Notes: generated by a model not told the origin, from the sequence alone. Counted from the stretch's first letter, positions 21,255 through 35,009 are shown. The stretch: DNA of 64,000 bases from Stomoxys calcitrans (GCF_963082655.1 NC_081555.1:28877266-28941265); one strand, 5' to 3'. Made by a program: numbers and translations.

Positions 21255-22139
21255 ATAGTAGCTCATCTGTATGTATGTGCAGTGCAGCAGCTGCAATTCT
21301 ATTGTAAGTTAGCATTTGCAAATGGTCGGCCCGAGACGACTAGATTTCTAAACATACTAAACCGAAAAAAACTGAAATTTATTTAAAAGAAAACAAAAAA
21401 TTAAACAATATCAGACAATGTACTAAGAGATTTTGTGGTAGGTGGTTAAGATGAATTGAACTTAAAAGAGGGAAATAGGATGGGAATTTTTTTAACACAA
21501 GAAAAGAAGGACTTCAAGGCAATGAATGATTGCATATAGATGAAGGCATCGTATTAGACTTTAATTATGCTTCGCTGGCAAAGTAATAGTACTGCTATGG
21601 TAGTTTATTCTCTACAACTACGAGTTCTCCTTCTACGGTGATCTACTCCTCTAGTCGAAGTGTTCTTGGAGAAATTAGTTTTATTTAGATGAAGGCATTA
21701 AGAGTTCTGCTACTGCGGTGATCTGTTCCTCTAGTCGAGGTTTTCTTTGACTATCCAGCAGCTTATCCGCTGTATATACATAGTAGGCAGTATGATTTTG
21801 GATCTCATTTCCTCTTGTTGATCAGAACGGACTTTTAAAGTTTCCATATAACCGGGAATATTCTCTCTGACTGACATCTGTTACAGATTTCCCGAACTAA
21901 CATCAGTTTCTGATGTTCTGAACTGACATCTAAGAGTGTAATTCTGAATTCTCCTTTAGCTGAGATTGCCTTCGGTGGGGATTTTAAAGTCTTTCCCCTT
22001 GCTGATGAAAACTAGCATCGTAAATTTCTATATATTAGCATAAATTCCTTCCGAAAGACATCTAGTATAGCAGGAGTATCTCTGATTACCTTTCGCCAAT
22101 AATAAGGAATATCGCATCTACTATTCTGTTCGTGAAGGT
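21255..22139 (+). other. fne: fne 3' UTR, proximal part
   Basis: Follows the stop codon directly, and no AATAAA was seen in this stretch, so the message must continue further. AT-rich, with a purine-rich segment near 21430-21530. From about 21650 short diverged repeats of 'ctgcggtgatctgttcctct' type appear. Confidence 0.6.
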
Positions 22140-23580
22140 TATGGGTATTGCTGGAGATAACGATATATCTATTACTGGTAATGTTCTGACATATAGTGGT
22201 CTGTTCCGGTTTTCGAAAACGTAAAATGAAAGATTTTCTTTGCCTTATAGATTGGAAAGTTTGCCAAAACTATATTGGAATGCATAGTGTAATGAAATTT
22301 CTTTATATTAGGGAACTTCAAGTGATTTCAAACCATAAAAGAATAATACTTAGCAAATATCGGCAAAACATTTACTTTCGCTTTGAGAATTCGATAATGG
22401 GAACAGGCCTTATACTAACCTACATAACAACATAACGTATACTTAAAACAATGAATTTCTTCAAGATGCGAAATTTCTTCTATAATGCCTTCTGAGATTG
22501 CTATCAACAATTCATTGTTTTTAAGATTTATTATCTGTCGATATTTTTTTGCTGATCAAGATCGGAAAAATGCTTCACGCGTGTCTCTCGACTTATGCCG
22601 AACTCCCTTACGGTACCGGCTAAAATCCCACCATATGTCATTACGTCAGTACGTCTCCCACCTAGCTCTGTAACTATCAAGGATAGCTGCTAAAACCCCA
22701 CCATCTGGCACCCTGGGGGATTAATTCCACCTCGGAAACACTTTCGCATTACTTCGAGATGGACCCCATATCTAGTGATTATCCACATCATCTTCGTTGT
22801 GTCTGCGTTCAGACCTCTGCAATCTACGCCGCTGCGTCTAAGTCCATATTCTCCCTGCGCAGTAGTTCTTCGGCTAATCTGCGATGAGAAGATTCTTCTC
22901 GTTCTCCATCATTGCTCTGAACTATTGTACCAGCGAAACCTCGTCAATCCTGCATCTTTCGGCTCAACGCTCTCACCGCCATAATTAGAAATACTTCTAT
23001 TGATGACGGGTTAAGATATGCTGGAGATATGACATATTTATAACTGGTAAAGTTCTGACATACAGCTAGCATATTCAACATAACGTATTCTTAAAATAAT
23101 GAATATCATGGAGAAATGGAAACATAATACTTCTCCATTGAAGACTTCTAAAGATTGCTATCAATAATTCATTGCTTTTAAGATTTATTGAAGTCTAGGG
23201 GTATTTTTGCGGATCAGGATGGGGAAAATGCTTTACACATGTGACGAGTATATCTCCCGCCTTATGCCGAGCTCCGTTTCCATCAACGTCACCCGGGGGA
23301 TTAACTTCACCTCGGAAACACTTTCTCATTACTTCGAGATGGACCCCATATCTGCTAGTTATTCACATCATCATTGTCGCGTCTGCGTCTAGACCTCCGC
23401 ATTCATTGAGTCCAGGTCCATTTTCTTCCTGCGCACTAGTTCATCGACGTTCTTCTCACTGCCTCCCCGTTCTTCTTGTTCTCCAGCATCCTCTGGACTA
23501 TTGTGCCAGATGAAACGTCGCCAATCGATGTTTCTAGTTCCCTGAGTCTTTCGACCCAGCGCCCACAGTGGAAGAATATG
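22140..23580. repeat. diverged direct duplication in proximal 3' UTR region
   Basis: Segments in 22140-22985 recur in the same order at 22990-23580: 'ctggtaa(t/a)gttctgacata', 'attgctatcaa(c/t)aattcatt', 'gggggattaa(t/c)t(c/t)cacctcgg', 'acttcgagatggaccccata'. Offsets fall from about 860 to 580 bp, so indels have accumulated. The second copy overlaps the retrotransposon tail described at 23436-23930. Confidence 0.65.
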
Positions 23581-23930
23581 TGTTCTACATCGTCAGCTAC
23601 TTCGAGTTCCTCATAAATGCATTTGCCCATTCCAAGTAGGTATATCCGGAAGTAGCCATGGCCTGTCAAGATCTGTATAACGTAATAGTTCACGTCGCCT
23701 TACTTTCTATCTCTTCACATGCGTACATCGGTGATAAATCATTGCGTCCACTTGGCCAGACTCTCATTTGTACAATCTCTCGATAGTCTCCTCTTGTATG
23801 TTCCGTATATGATCCGTTTACATCTCTCTTGGTGTTGCACCTCTCGGTATAGAGCCTGGCATGCAACATGGTCTGTTGGTCTATCAGAATCATTACGGCT
23901 ATTACAAGGGTTGCGGGCTCCGCCACTGTC
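23436..23930 (-). pseudogene. R1/jockey-type retrotransposon C-terminal remnant
   Basis: On the minus strand it reads MNYYVIQILTGHGYFRIYLL, then DVEHIFFHCGRWVERLRELE. LTGHG followed by H-x4-C and RW is the conserved tail after the RT of R1-like elements (family knowledge). Upstream on the same strand (23690-23930) a frame with IDQQTMLHARLYTER resembles the region before it. No RT core remains. A related piece lies at 22690-22985. Confidence 0.65.
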
Positions 23931-23943
23931 CGATGAAGTCTAG

Positions 23944-24430
23944 GGGTAGATAAGTATATATAAATTACCGTTAAAGCAAGTGGTATTGCAAAGTATAAAA
24001 TTCTTTTGGGGCGGTTATGCGAAAGTTTAACAGTTAAGTTAAGTTAAGGTGTGTTTGTGAAGCAGTCATTATTTGATGGAATACAAGTAATGATTTAGAT
24101 AATGTTATGCCTATTTGTAGTAAAACCACAAGTTATGACTTCAACTTAACAAGTTTAATGAAATTTATTCCCTGAAAAACGCAATAAAATGGTATTCTAC
24201 ATCTGCCTTGCAACACGATCCCTTCGGAAAAGTTCTTATCACACTCTGGCAACGAAGAAAGTCATATTTTGCTTTCGGTTGCCTTTTTCCCGGTAAGGTT
24301 TAATAAGCCACCCTCCATATGATTCCTTTGTTATTTGTCTGATTTACACTTAAAGAAATAAATATTCGTATAGTTATGCTTTGATTTCCCCCTACTCAAT
24401 GCATGGTGTACAACCAAAACTTACTAGTCA
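23944..24430. other. non-coding, several AATAAA words
   Basis: AATAAA occurs at about 24183 and 24356. Either could be a proximal polyadenylation signal of fne, but the sequence does not decide which. No gene seen. Confidence 0.4.
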
Positions 24431-26060
24431 AATTTTCTTTAAATTATTTATTAAAAAAATTTATGTAATTTCCAATTTTTTTGTGAAAAAATGCACGCAT
24501 TACGAAAATATTCCAAAACCAAAAGAAAAACAAAAAAACTTTGTTATTTAGAAAAGAAAATTAAAACAAATGCTCTTTAGAAAAAAAAGAAAAAATCAGA
24601 ACTTAAAGAAATTGAACAACAAACACACAAAATATACCATATGTGAAAAACCAAATAAAGTAGAGTTAAAAACCGACAAAACAGGAAACCAGAAAAAACC
24701 TCCTTCCTAGAAAAAAAGAAAAAGTCCCCATGCTGCTAGTACTACTACTAAAACAACACCCACAAAAACTATGGTAATAATAATAATTCTCTAAACTATT
24801 AACAAAGCATAGACCATGAAAATCTAGTAGACAACAGACAACAGCTAAAGTCTTTAACGAATATAGAAGAAGAAAAACCATAAAACGTAACATCCCATCA
24901 CAAGTGAACAACAACATAACACAAAAATAAATGAAATACAAAATTCTCAACAACCGCGCACATTGTGTAGAGCAAATTAAATTTATTATTATTAATTAAT
25001 TATTATATATTATTAATATAAATATCTAAAAATATATATATTTAATTTTTGTCTTTGTCTATGTTTATTTCAAATCTAACTCTTAACTTAAAACACAAAA
25101 TATAAAAAAACTCATTGAAATAAAAAACCACATAAAACTTACTTAGTAAACATAATTTATTTTTAATTATTTAATTATGCTCTTATTCTAATTACATGAA
25201 ACAACAAAAAAAAAACAAAAACAAACTCAACATCAACAAAAACAACCATACACTTAAAACAAAACCAACAAACAAACAACAACAAAAAATATTATTAATT
25301 AACCATAAACTTTATTATATCAATGTTTAATTATTCTTCAAACAAAAACATAATAATAACGATAACGATAATGCAAATGACAAAAAACTCAAAAAATTTG
25401 TAATAATAAAATTAAAAAAAAAAAAAACAAAAACATACATGAAAACTTCAACAATTTTATTATAACAAAGTGAAATATGAAAAAAAAACCAACAGCATGA
25501 GATATGGCAAAGCAAAAAACAGCCCAGTGAAAACGCAGCATGAAGAAAAAGAAGAATGAGAAATCTCTTTAACAAAAACTCTAAAAAATAAACAAAAATA
25601 TAATAATAAATATATATTTGTATGTGTGTAGAATTTTCTTTTTTAGCCATACATATGTTTATGTTTAACCGTTTGATTGTCGCATTAATTAATGAATTAA
25701 TTAATTAATTATCTACTTATACTAATTTATTGTCAAATTTATATAAAACAATTCTTTTTTAAAAACAAAACCAAACCAAAAAAATATCCGCAAAAATAAA
25801 ACAACAACTCTATTTATTATATATATGAAACATACATACTTATATATAAAGAAAAACCTCGAAAAAAAAAACCAAAAAAACTTTTAACTTTTATTTGATT
25901 ACTTTAAATGAAGAAAGAGGCTAAGTTGGCTGGGACATTGTATGGGGGAAGACTAAAGGTTTGACCAAACGATCATCGCAGAGAATGAAAGAACATTTTT
26001 GGAAATCTAAAAGACTGTCATAACATCAAAAGTAACAAAAATGAAGAAAAAAAAACAAAA
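24431..26060 (+). other. A-rich UTR-like island
   Basis: Long runs of 'aacaaaaacaaac' type, poor in G and C, with AATAAA at about 24655 and 24926 and many AT palindromes. The composition resembles fly neural 3' UTRs and the fne 5' UTR at 10890-11600. Minus-strand frames of 95-107 codons here are artefacts of T-rich complement (F, L, C, S only). Likely extended 3' UTR of fne, by inference. Confidence 0.4.
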
Positions 26061-29000
26061 CATCAAAAAAGAAAATTCATCAAAGACTAGTTTGGCGCTG
26101 TAGTGTTAAAGGGAGTAATAATAAATAAAAGAAGAAGAACTTTTTCAAAAATCTCTAACTCTTAACAACGAGATCGAGAGGGTTTTTTTTGCACAAATGA
26201 AAAGTCTTTCAAAAAGCACGTCAATATATATTTTATGTAATGTTCTACATCCGCACCCTTTTATTGGGTCTCAAAATCTTGTTAGAATCTCAATAGGATA
26301 TTGTACAGATTTATACCATTAAGTTTAATACTTCAAAAAGGAGATACATCCAGAAAAGAACAGCAAGATTGTACAAATCTTCTTTTCTGATTACACAATC
26401 TGCACGATTCTGCAAAAAAATTAAGGTAGTTCACTTATCCACAACTATTGTCTAGTGTTTATAGTACAAAAGAAGCATTGAACGTAATGGTCAAACCAAT
26501 AAGTTCAATTCTGTGTTAAGGGCAAATTGACGAAAAAGAGAATGAAAGCTTAACTTTGAATTTTAGAAATAGTGAAGAAGCAACCACTTTACGTAATGCT
26601 GAAATATTGGCCGTGTTGAATTTCTAAGCATATTATAGGAACTTTAAAAAATATCTCACTCGCAAATTTTTGCAAAACAAATAATACCAGGCATTTCTTC
26701 TCTAAATTAACTCAATGTTATTGTATTATTATTACTTCCTTTGTCAAACTAATGATTTAAAGAACTCTACACTAATACTAATTCAACATGGCTTACTTCA
26801 TTCGACGTATAAGTAAAATATAGATTAGCTTCATTAGAAAAGTTCCATAAATTTTCTAAATTTGTATATATAAGAAACACATCTACTGAAATATATTCTT
26901 GATTATTCATGAAATGATTAAAAATATCCAAATAAGAGAACGCAAACAGACATCTTCAGAAACCTACAAATGGCTTACGCCAAATTTGTTAAATAACTAA
27001 TTACCAAATCCAAATCCCTTACTAATATAAGGCATTATTGAAAATTCATATAGTGTCTTATGTATGTATTGAACTTCAAACCAAAGGAATACTCCATAAG
27101 ATGAGTATTGCTTTGGTCTGAAATTTAATTGATAGAATACGAGGAAAACGAGGAAAACGAGGACAAGGAAAAAAGGGAGCTTATTCTGTAAATGAATTAT
27201 AATAGAAAAAATTTTCTAATGTCTTGTCCCTATCTATATTATTATACAGAATGGAATGGAAAATTTCTATGAAAACTGCAAGTCGAACTAGGAAAGTATA
27301 CAGATATTTCATTTATCAAAGAAAAATGAGGATTTTTATAGCTACCAATGGAAAACTCATTACATTTTCGAGGTGTACAGCTAAAATAGTGGACGAGTTC
27401 GCTTAAAATGAAGAAAGTGAGTTATATTCATTATTTTTATTATATATAAATTAAGAGTAAGAGTTGATGAATTTTATCAATTTGATGAATTTTGAAACAT
27501 CAAATATATTCCACTTCTAGTTCTTTAGAGTATACTCCAAGGATCCTCATACCTGTGGCGCAAACTAGTGACTGTTGAACTGTCAAACATATTCCAGTTC
27601 TAGTTCTTTAGTGTATACCCCAAACATCCTCACATACCTTAAAGATACAAAAAAAAAAACTTCAAATAAAAAACTCATAAATTTCGTATGGACCAAAATA
27701 TCATTAAGCAGACGAAAATATATTCTCTTAACACAACTCCGGAAGTCTATAACGTTACTCTTTTCTTGCAATATTTGTTGAACGTCCAGACATAGGCAAC
27801 TAAAGTCTAAGAACTTAGTTTAAAGCTCTAATTTCTTTACTACCCTTACTAAAAACATGTGCAAAGTTTGATCAGATAAAATTATTAATTATTCTGTTTA
27901 AAAGTATTGCGAACACTGGTATAGCAAATCTTCTTGCTTTACAGTTTTTGAGAATATATCGAGTGGGCCTTCGAATTAAGAAAAACGTGGCCTGGAATTT
28001 AATAGTTTCCTATTTGAATTTAATCAGTAAACTCATCTCCGCTTGATATACACTAAAAAGATAAAGTAATCTTCTCGATATATCAAGTTCTTCAGAGTAT
28101 ATCATACCACAATTGAAATTGCAACCATACATATAGAAGTATACGACTATCTACTTTTACAAACGTTATAATTCAATTCGGCTCTTATAGGTATAGAGGT
28201 ACAATACTTCCATATTGCTAGGATTAACGGATGTTACAACGCGTTTTATCAAGAATAGCAAAAATTGAGATCTCTTTATTGTAGACTTACTCTAAGTTCT
28301 TCACATAATATCATCTTTAGTGCGACTGACGGTATGAAATGTTGCAATTATTTTCCAATTCTGTGCGACACGTGTGGTAAGTACACCAACAAATTCGCCT
28401 CATCTTCATAAATATCAAAAATGTTTTGCTCCATCAGCATACACTTCCATACATTACGTTAATTATTTCATTCTTCAACTCAAATTATAATTATAATAAA
28501 TCATATTATTGCTTCTTCAATGGAAAAATCTCATTCTTGCTTCTGCCATTTTTAGATAATCTATATCTAGATTATCAATGAGGACAGCATATATTTCTTT
28601 AAAAAAATTGTCTTTTATTTAATATCAAATATAGGAACTGAAAGAGAGGGATAAGAAAGGAATCAAACAAGAAGAAAATAACATTGTTGACTAAAGAGCA
28701 AACATGACGAATAACATCGACCATTCCATTTTCAGATTGTTCATTAGTTTTGAATTGATATTGCTAATGTAATGCCATAGCATTCTACGGAAATATTTAA
28801 TAAGTTTAAATTCTCATCATTTATAGTGGATGTTTATCCTTAAAGAGAAAGGTAAGACATAAACCCAGAAAAAAAGGAATAAATTGGACTAACTTAATTT
28901 GAACTACGTATATTGACTAGTCCATTTTTCAACAGCGTACCAATGTATTAATATGATCTTGATAACTCAACAGCAAAGCTAGTTTATAACATAAACAATT

Positions 29001-32000
29001 GGTACATGATTTTGATGAAGATCGTTGGGAGAAATAAACACATATTCCCAAATTTAAAAATATAATCCCAATGATTTTGGGGCTAATACAAGTTAGGAGA
29101 GTATCAGGTAAGAATAAAGTCATATTGTAATATGACAAAGAAGAGGCTAGTTGGTTTAGACCAGCCTTAAACAAATTCTTATTTAAAACAATGAATGTCC
29201 AAAATTACACGTTCTTCCAAATTTTTGTAAAAATATTAATTTTCCCAACAAAACAAAATTTTAAATAAATCGATTGGAATTAATAAAATATATAAAACTT
29301 GCAAGTGGTTGTTTTAAAAAAGAATATGAAGGAAAAGGTAAGAAAAGGCTTAACACTTGAAATGATAAATGGTGTAGTAGATTTTTATATGATAAAATAT
29401 GGCTTAAAATGACAAGATCTGGAGTTTCTAATAAAATACAAGTTAAATATAACTATTCAGAAAATATGGTTTAGTGAATTTTCAATTTGACGACATTGAA
29501 TTTAGATATGGTAAAAAATTTATGGTGACGTATATAATCCATTTGATATATATGTATACCATTATAAAATACTACATATGACGATATTGAATTTTTGAGT
29601 TACGGTGACATACAACACAATTGTGATCTCTGTCACCCAATAATAAAGATCTGAAAGTTCTAGATATTTATCTTTAATGATCCCAGGACAAATTCGAGAT
29701 CTCTAGAAAAATTTTCTGAGGTTTTACAGCTAAACTGGTTTTATACATTTAAAAGACAAGAAAATTAGGGATTTTCATATCCCCAAATATATAACATACA
29801 GAGTATACATGTCCGGAAGCTTACTCTGTAAGTGGATTACAATGTGAAAAGGTCGTAAGCAAGCATCTATAGGAAAACCATCATAAAAACGTTCTGAAAG
29901 TTCCAGCTATTACTCTATAATAATCCTAGGACAAATTTGTGATATCTAGAAATTTTTTCTGAGCTTTTACAGCTAAAGTGGTGTCATATACAAGACATTC
30001 TAAAAGCTTTGCTCATTTGTATTCGGAGAGTAAATATAGTTATTATACCAATCTTTTGATGTTAGATCTCTAGATGTTAGTCAAACTAAAACCAGTATTA
30101 CCATGCTTAAATGGCATATGCTTTGTCCGATTTTTGATTTTTAAAAAGGCAGAGAAAGACCTTACTAAGGTAGACAAAGTAGTTCTCTAGTTGCTATCTC
30201 TTCTACATATTCACATTTTTGTGGAAATAATACAAATTCACCTTTAGTTCAGAAGCTTCCAGATTCGAAAAGATGGACTGGTAACAATAATAGAGCACGA
30301 ATTCATGATACTGTATAACTGAAAATTATGGTTAATACAGACAGACAGCTTGGAATCCAATCCAGCAAAAATTAACGAATTCATTAGAGAATTTAGGGAA
30401 ATTATTTATATTGTATTTTGAGTAGACGACAGGAAAGAGTAAGAAAGAGTAGTTAATGATCTAGCTGCTTCAAAATCCAGAATTTACGTTAGTATGTTCT
30501 ATAATCATATATTGGATGTTACAAGCTTGTTTGCCGAAATAGTTCGCAATACAGTTATCAGTAATTAACTATAAGTTAAAAAAGCCATCTTCTCCAAAGA
30601 CACCAGATGTGTATACCCAGATATGGAGGTGCCTTGTCCCGAAGAAATTGTGATAAGTGTATGCTATATCACATAGTAATGGTAACTTGTTGTATTTGGA
30701 TCAACTCTAAATATTTTGGAAGATCAACAATAAGTATATTGATTAATGGAAAATTATGAACTAACGATGTGAATATCATCCATAGCCGTCGTTGAAATCA
30801 TACATAGCCGTCGTTGAAATGTGAGTAGCATTATATTGAAAGATTTCAGTTCTTTGATGACTCAAAGCGCAATTTGATGAATTATATTTCTTCTTTTGGC
30901 GCTATGATTCTAATATACATAATGGGAAATTTTGACTGGTTTTAAACACGTGCTAAAATAACACTTTTTGCTGTCACCAAATAACTTTCGCATAAAATGC
31001 TCAAATGTATACCTTAATTTTCTTAACATTTTTTATATTTATAACTATAGTCTATTTTGAGAATTCAACTGAAATTTTATAGAGAAAATTTTTCTTCTTT
31101 TGACACCATTCGTCTAAAATGAAGTTTCAACTCGAAGTACCATAGAAATTCAAGCAGAAAGAGTTGAAAAAAATTTTGTGTTTTTCTGCCAAAATCGACA
31201 TCGATATTTTCATGATACATATCACACTTACAGATTTTTGTTGTTCAGTGACTTTTAGTCAAATTTGATGAGGAATATTTTTGTCTTTGGCTTCATCCTC
31301 CTGAAATGACAATTTATAGGAGAATTCGACAGCAACTTAGAAAAGTTGCTAGTTTGACCCTAAAATTTAGATTATATGTTTACTTACTACTGGCTTTTGG
31401 TTAAAGTTTTGGGTTTTAGAGTAATCAGAGATATATAGTTGAAATGCACAGGGAACATTTTTGTAGAATATTTTGATCAGCCATACACCCATTAAAAAAA
31501 GGTTTTTTGTCTCATTTGAAAAAACGACCGTTTAAGTGGGTAGCTTGAAGGTTAAAATGGTTCACAAGAATATAGCTCACAGTTTTGCTAGTAATATTGC
31601 CGAATACATTATACACCAAAATTAAAGGGTTGCGAGTTATATTGCTCACAATCTTGCCAGCAATATTGCCGAATACATTATACACCAAATTAGAGGACTG
31701 CGAGTTATAGATAGGTGAACATTTAGAAAAATGTTCAGAAGGTGGGAACTTCCCGTCATCTTCGGTCACTTTTCGATAATAGCTTTCAAAATTTTTTCTC
31801 TTCTTGCTCATTTTCTCAATTTTGGTAGAATGTTGCTCTTGACAAATCTATGCGACAATTTCCAATTCATGTTTGTCAATAGTGGACCTGTGGAGTACGT
31901 AATCCGATCAGAATTGGATTTATGAGAAAAAGCCATGTATGCATCGAAGTACATTGTCATAACTTCCATATCTTTTATTTGGACGTTGAAGACAATATAA

Positions 32001-32045
32001 CTTTTAATTAAAATAATGTTAATTAAAAATTATATTGTCATTAAT
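26061..32045. other. long AT-rich region without genes
   Basis: No coding frame above about 100 codons with plausible composition, and none of repeat families A-D. It contains weak local duplications: 27490/27582 ('attcca(c/g)ttctagttcttta'), 29651/29892 ('ctgaaagttc(t/c)ag', 'tttttacagctaaa' type), 30786/30811 ('atagccgtcgttgaaat') and 31570/31639 (69-bp unit). Absence of the transposons that fill the flanks is notable. Confidence 0.45.
31560..31705 (-). repeat. two-copy 69-bp tandem repeat
   Basis: 'cgaatacattatacaccaaa' recurs at 31601 and 31670, with 'attgccgaatac' and 'g(c/a)gagttat' around it. The unit is 69 bp, which is 23 codons. A 99-codon minus-strand frame (31512-31811) therefore contains LVYNVFGNIAGKIV and LVYNVFGNITSKTV. 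No family recognised. The frame may be chance. Confidence 0.6.
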
Positions 32046-32090
32046 TATGACCGCTCAATCAAGGATCCCAAGCTTGATTGAGCGGTCATA
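32046..32090. repeat. perfect 18-bp stem-loop
   Basis: 'tatgaccgctcaatcaag' (32046-32063) is the exact reverse complement of 32073-32090, with a 9-nt loop. It stands alone in AT-rich DNA and is much more GC-rich than its surroundings. It could be a structured RNA element in an extended UTR, a small inverted repeat left by a transposon, or chance. Not followed by a T-run, so not a pol III unit. Confidence 0.75.
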
Positions 32091-34084
32091 TTTTATTGCA
32101 TGCTTGCAAAAAATTAAAAAACAATGGAATATTGCAATAAAACATTACTACTGACTTTTTCATAAAAAAATCTCTCTTGTTAGACTTTTGAGAAACACCA
32201 TCATCTTCTTCCTTCAAATCAAGCTAGAACAACAACACGATCTTTCAATCTTTGTGATCAAGATCCAATAGCTTCCTTCATGTCTAAAGCCTACTCAATA
32301 TTCATAAACAGAAAAAAAACAGCAATCACTCATATACATCACATTCATTAAAAAAAAAGAAAAAACAAAGCAAACATGTAGATCCTTCAAAGGATAAAGA
32401 GTGTAACAAAATAAGAATATCAGAATAATTAAATAAATACCACTGATATCACAGAAGGAGGAATAGAGTACTTAAACCAAACAAATGTGTATCTTAAATT
32501 AAATTCAATTATTATTATTAAATTATAAATGAAATTATTTCAATTGCATTAATTCAAAATCTATTAAATGAGAAACTTTATTAAATCCAATTATTTCTTA
32601 TATTACATTACATAATTATGATTATTATCATTACGCTATTATATATTCAACTATAAATGTGTGTAATAACATAAATATGCAACATATTATTTCTAAACTT
32701 ATGCAAAAACAACAAATCATAATGATAAAATGAAAAATACCGCAACTATGGAAAAGAAACCCAATTTCAACTAAACAAAACCACAAAAATAAACTCGCAT
32801 TTTATTGTTTCGAAACAAAACAAAAACAACAAACAAACTCTAAACGAAGTATTGAATGATCAATAAAATATATAATTTTCTTTTTAAATTAACAACAAAC
32901 CGAAAAAACGTTGCATACATCTATTCTTGTATAAACATCTACAATAAGGAGCTAAAGGTATTTATTGAGGGCTAGAAGGGGAAGTAGTAGGAGAGCAACA
33001 AAGGTAATAAACATAGCAGATAGATATGGTCTAAAACGCGATAATGCTAAGAAATCATTGATTTCCATATTGTAGGAATTGTATTAAATGTATTTTTCCA
33101 GGATCAATGCAAATCACAAAGCTTCACCGATGGACTGTAATCCGCAATCTTCTGAAACCCCTATTTCTTTACAGTTTCAACATGAATAAGTCATAAATGT
33201 TAATGCTGTTTAGATGGGAAAGATTGTTTATAACAAAATCAAATCATTTAAAACAATACCTCTTTTCTTTCTCGTGGTCTTAGAAATATTCTTCAAAATA
33301 TCATTGTTCTATTTCCTATCTTCAGTGTAATAAACTGCCTTTTGTCTAAACTGCATGTCGTTAATCTTTCGGAAGTTCATATTCTAGAAAGAAGTCAATG
33401 AGATTATAGTCTAATGCACGTTATAGAAAAATAATGCAAATAAACATCTAGTAAATGGTGAAAACTTCCTTATATAAGTCAACTTACCTATATCAATGAG
33501 CTCTGTTGAAAGTCTCTAAGAACATCACTGTTCTTCTTCCAACATTTAGGTAGCTTGTTATTTAGAGTAGCTCTCTTTGCTTGAGGAAATATCGGCAAGG
33601 GGTGAGTTTTTAAGGCAAATTTACAATATCAACTCATATAATAATTGGCTCAACTTGAACTCCATTGGGTTTCCCTTAACCTTGGCAAAATTTTTGGCGA
33701 ATATAAAAAGTGAGTATATAACTGTTTGGTAAAATACTCCCTTGATTTTCAAAAACTAAATTAGATCAAATTTTAGGTAACAGTTCGTTCCTTAACCACA
33801 TCATGTGCGGAGTACCCAAAGATGTTGAAAAGGATTCTAGCAATGGTTTTGACCAGAGAAGAGGTAAGGCATTTCGATTTCTTTCAAATTTAGATTAATT
33901 TTATGCTTAGAATCAGTATAGCTTTGCCTAATTTTTAACGGAAAATAACTAATACCAAGAATCATTGTTTTCTCATTTTGTTTTATTTATCATGCAAATT
34001 GATTTCATTGTTGTGGAATATCTATCTCAACTTTTTTGAGAGTTGAGTTAGAGAAACTTTTACGGATATATATTCTATGGTTTA
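32091..34084. other. A-rich UTR-like island and AT-rich spacer
   Basis: 32300-32900 has the same 'aacaaaaacaacaaac' character as other islands, with AATAAA at about 32863. The remainder has no gene or repeat that I recognise. Confidence 0.4.
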
Positions 34085-34680
34085 TGGTTTCGAGTTTTCT
34101 AAATGATTCTGTTCATATCTCTGGTGTATTTAGATTGCCACAATAACTTATTATTGAAGTTTTCGTATGAGAAATATCTACTGATTCACCTTTATCGTTT
34201 AGTGCATGTTGGAAATCGTTTAGTTCCTCGAACTTTTTAATTGAACTAGTTCAGCTTGAGCAATCTTTATAAAAAATATTTTCTAAGAGCACAATCGGTT
34301 TGATTCTTCTCTGGTTTGTTTTAATTCGTTAGTTCAGTACAGGCAAATTGTTATTGATATATCTTTAGCTAGGGGCTAATTCATTTAAATACGCAATTTC
34401 CTATAATGTTCGAATTTTCAAAATGATTTTGTTAATATTTCAGGTGTGTTTAGTTTGCCGCAATAACTTATTATTGAAGTTTTCGTGTGAGGTGTATCTA
34501 CTGATTCTCCTTTATCGTTTAGTGGATGTTGGAAGTTGTTCAATTCCTTGAACTTTTAAATTGAATTAGTTCAGCTTAAGCAATTTTTATAAAAAACATT
34601 TTCTAAGAGCGCAAGCGGTTTGATTCTTCTCAGGTTTGTTTTAACTTGTTAGTTCAGTACAGGCAAATTTTTATTGATTC
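34085..34680 (+). repeat. 320-bp tandem duplication
   Basis: 'caataacttattattgaagt' begins at 34141 and 34461. The two copies share 'tctactgatt', 'cctttatcgtttagtg', 'ttcagctt(g/a)agcaat' and 'gttagttcagtacaggcaaa' in order, with scattered substitutions. No gene. It is followed at once by a second SINE type. Confidence 0.75.
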
Positions 34681-34827
34681 TTGGTATCGTGGTTGGGTTG
34701 CTAGTGCGGGGTCGTAGGTTCAATTCACACCAGAGACCTTGGTATATCGCTACTGTGGTATCACAATGGGCTTAAAAATTGTCTAAGTGAGTCTGTAAAG
34801 GACTGCCATTCTAACAAAACCTAACCA
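34680..34827 (+). mobile_element. second type of tRNA-derived SINE
   Basis: Head 'gtatcgtggttgggttgcta', 'gtgcggggtcg', then B-box-like 'ggttcaattcacacc'. The tail has 'gtctaagtgagtctg' and 'ctgccattctaacaaaac', 'ctaacc'. This organisation resembles other dipteran tRNA SINEs with a CTAACC-type tail. Unrelated to SINE-M. Only one copy in the window. Confidence 0.5.
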
Positions 34828-35009
34828 TTACTACCTTTTGATGTTTCTTTTCATAAATGACAGTTATATTCCATATTCTATCGGATGTAGGCCGAGAGAT
34901 GAGAGCTACTACCAAGTTTTACTTCGCTATCATAAGTCTAGATATAAAGAGAACTAAATCACCAAGTTTAGTATTCACTGAAAGCTGAACTGATCAATCA
35001 TCAAAAATG

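Noticed and set aside
24666..25650. Minus-strand frames of 95-107 codons rich in F, L, C, S
   Set aside because: Translations of T-rich complement of A-rich UTR-like sequence, with low-complexity composition.
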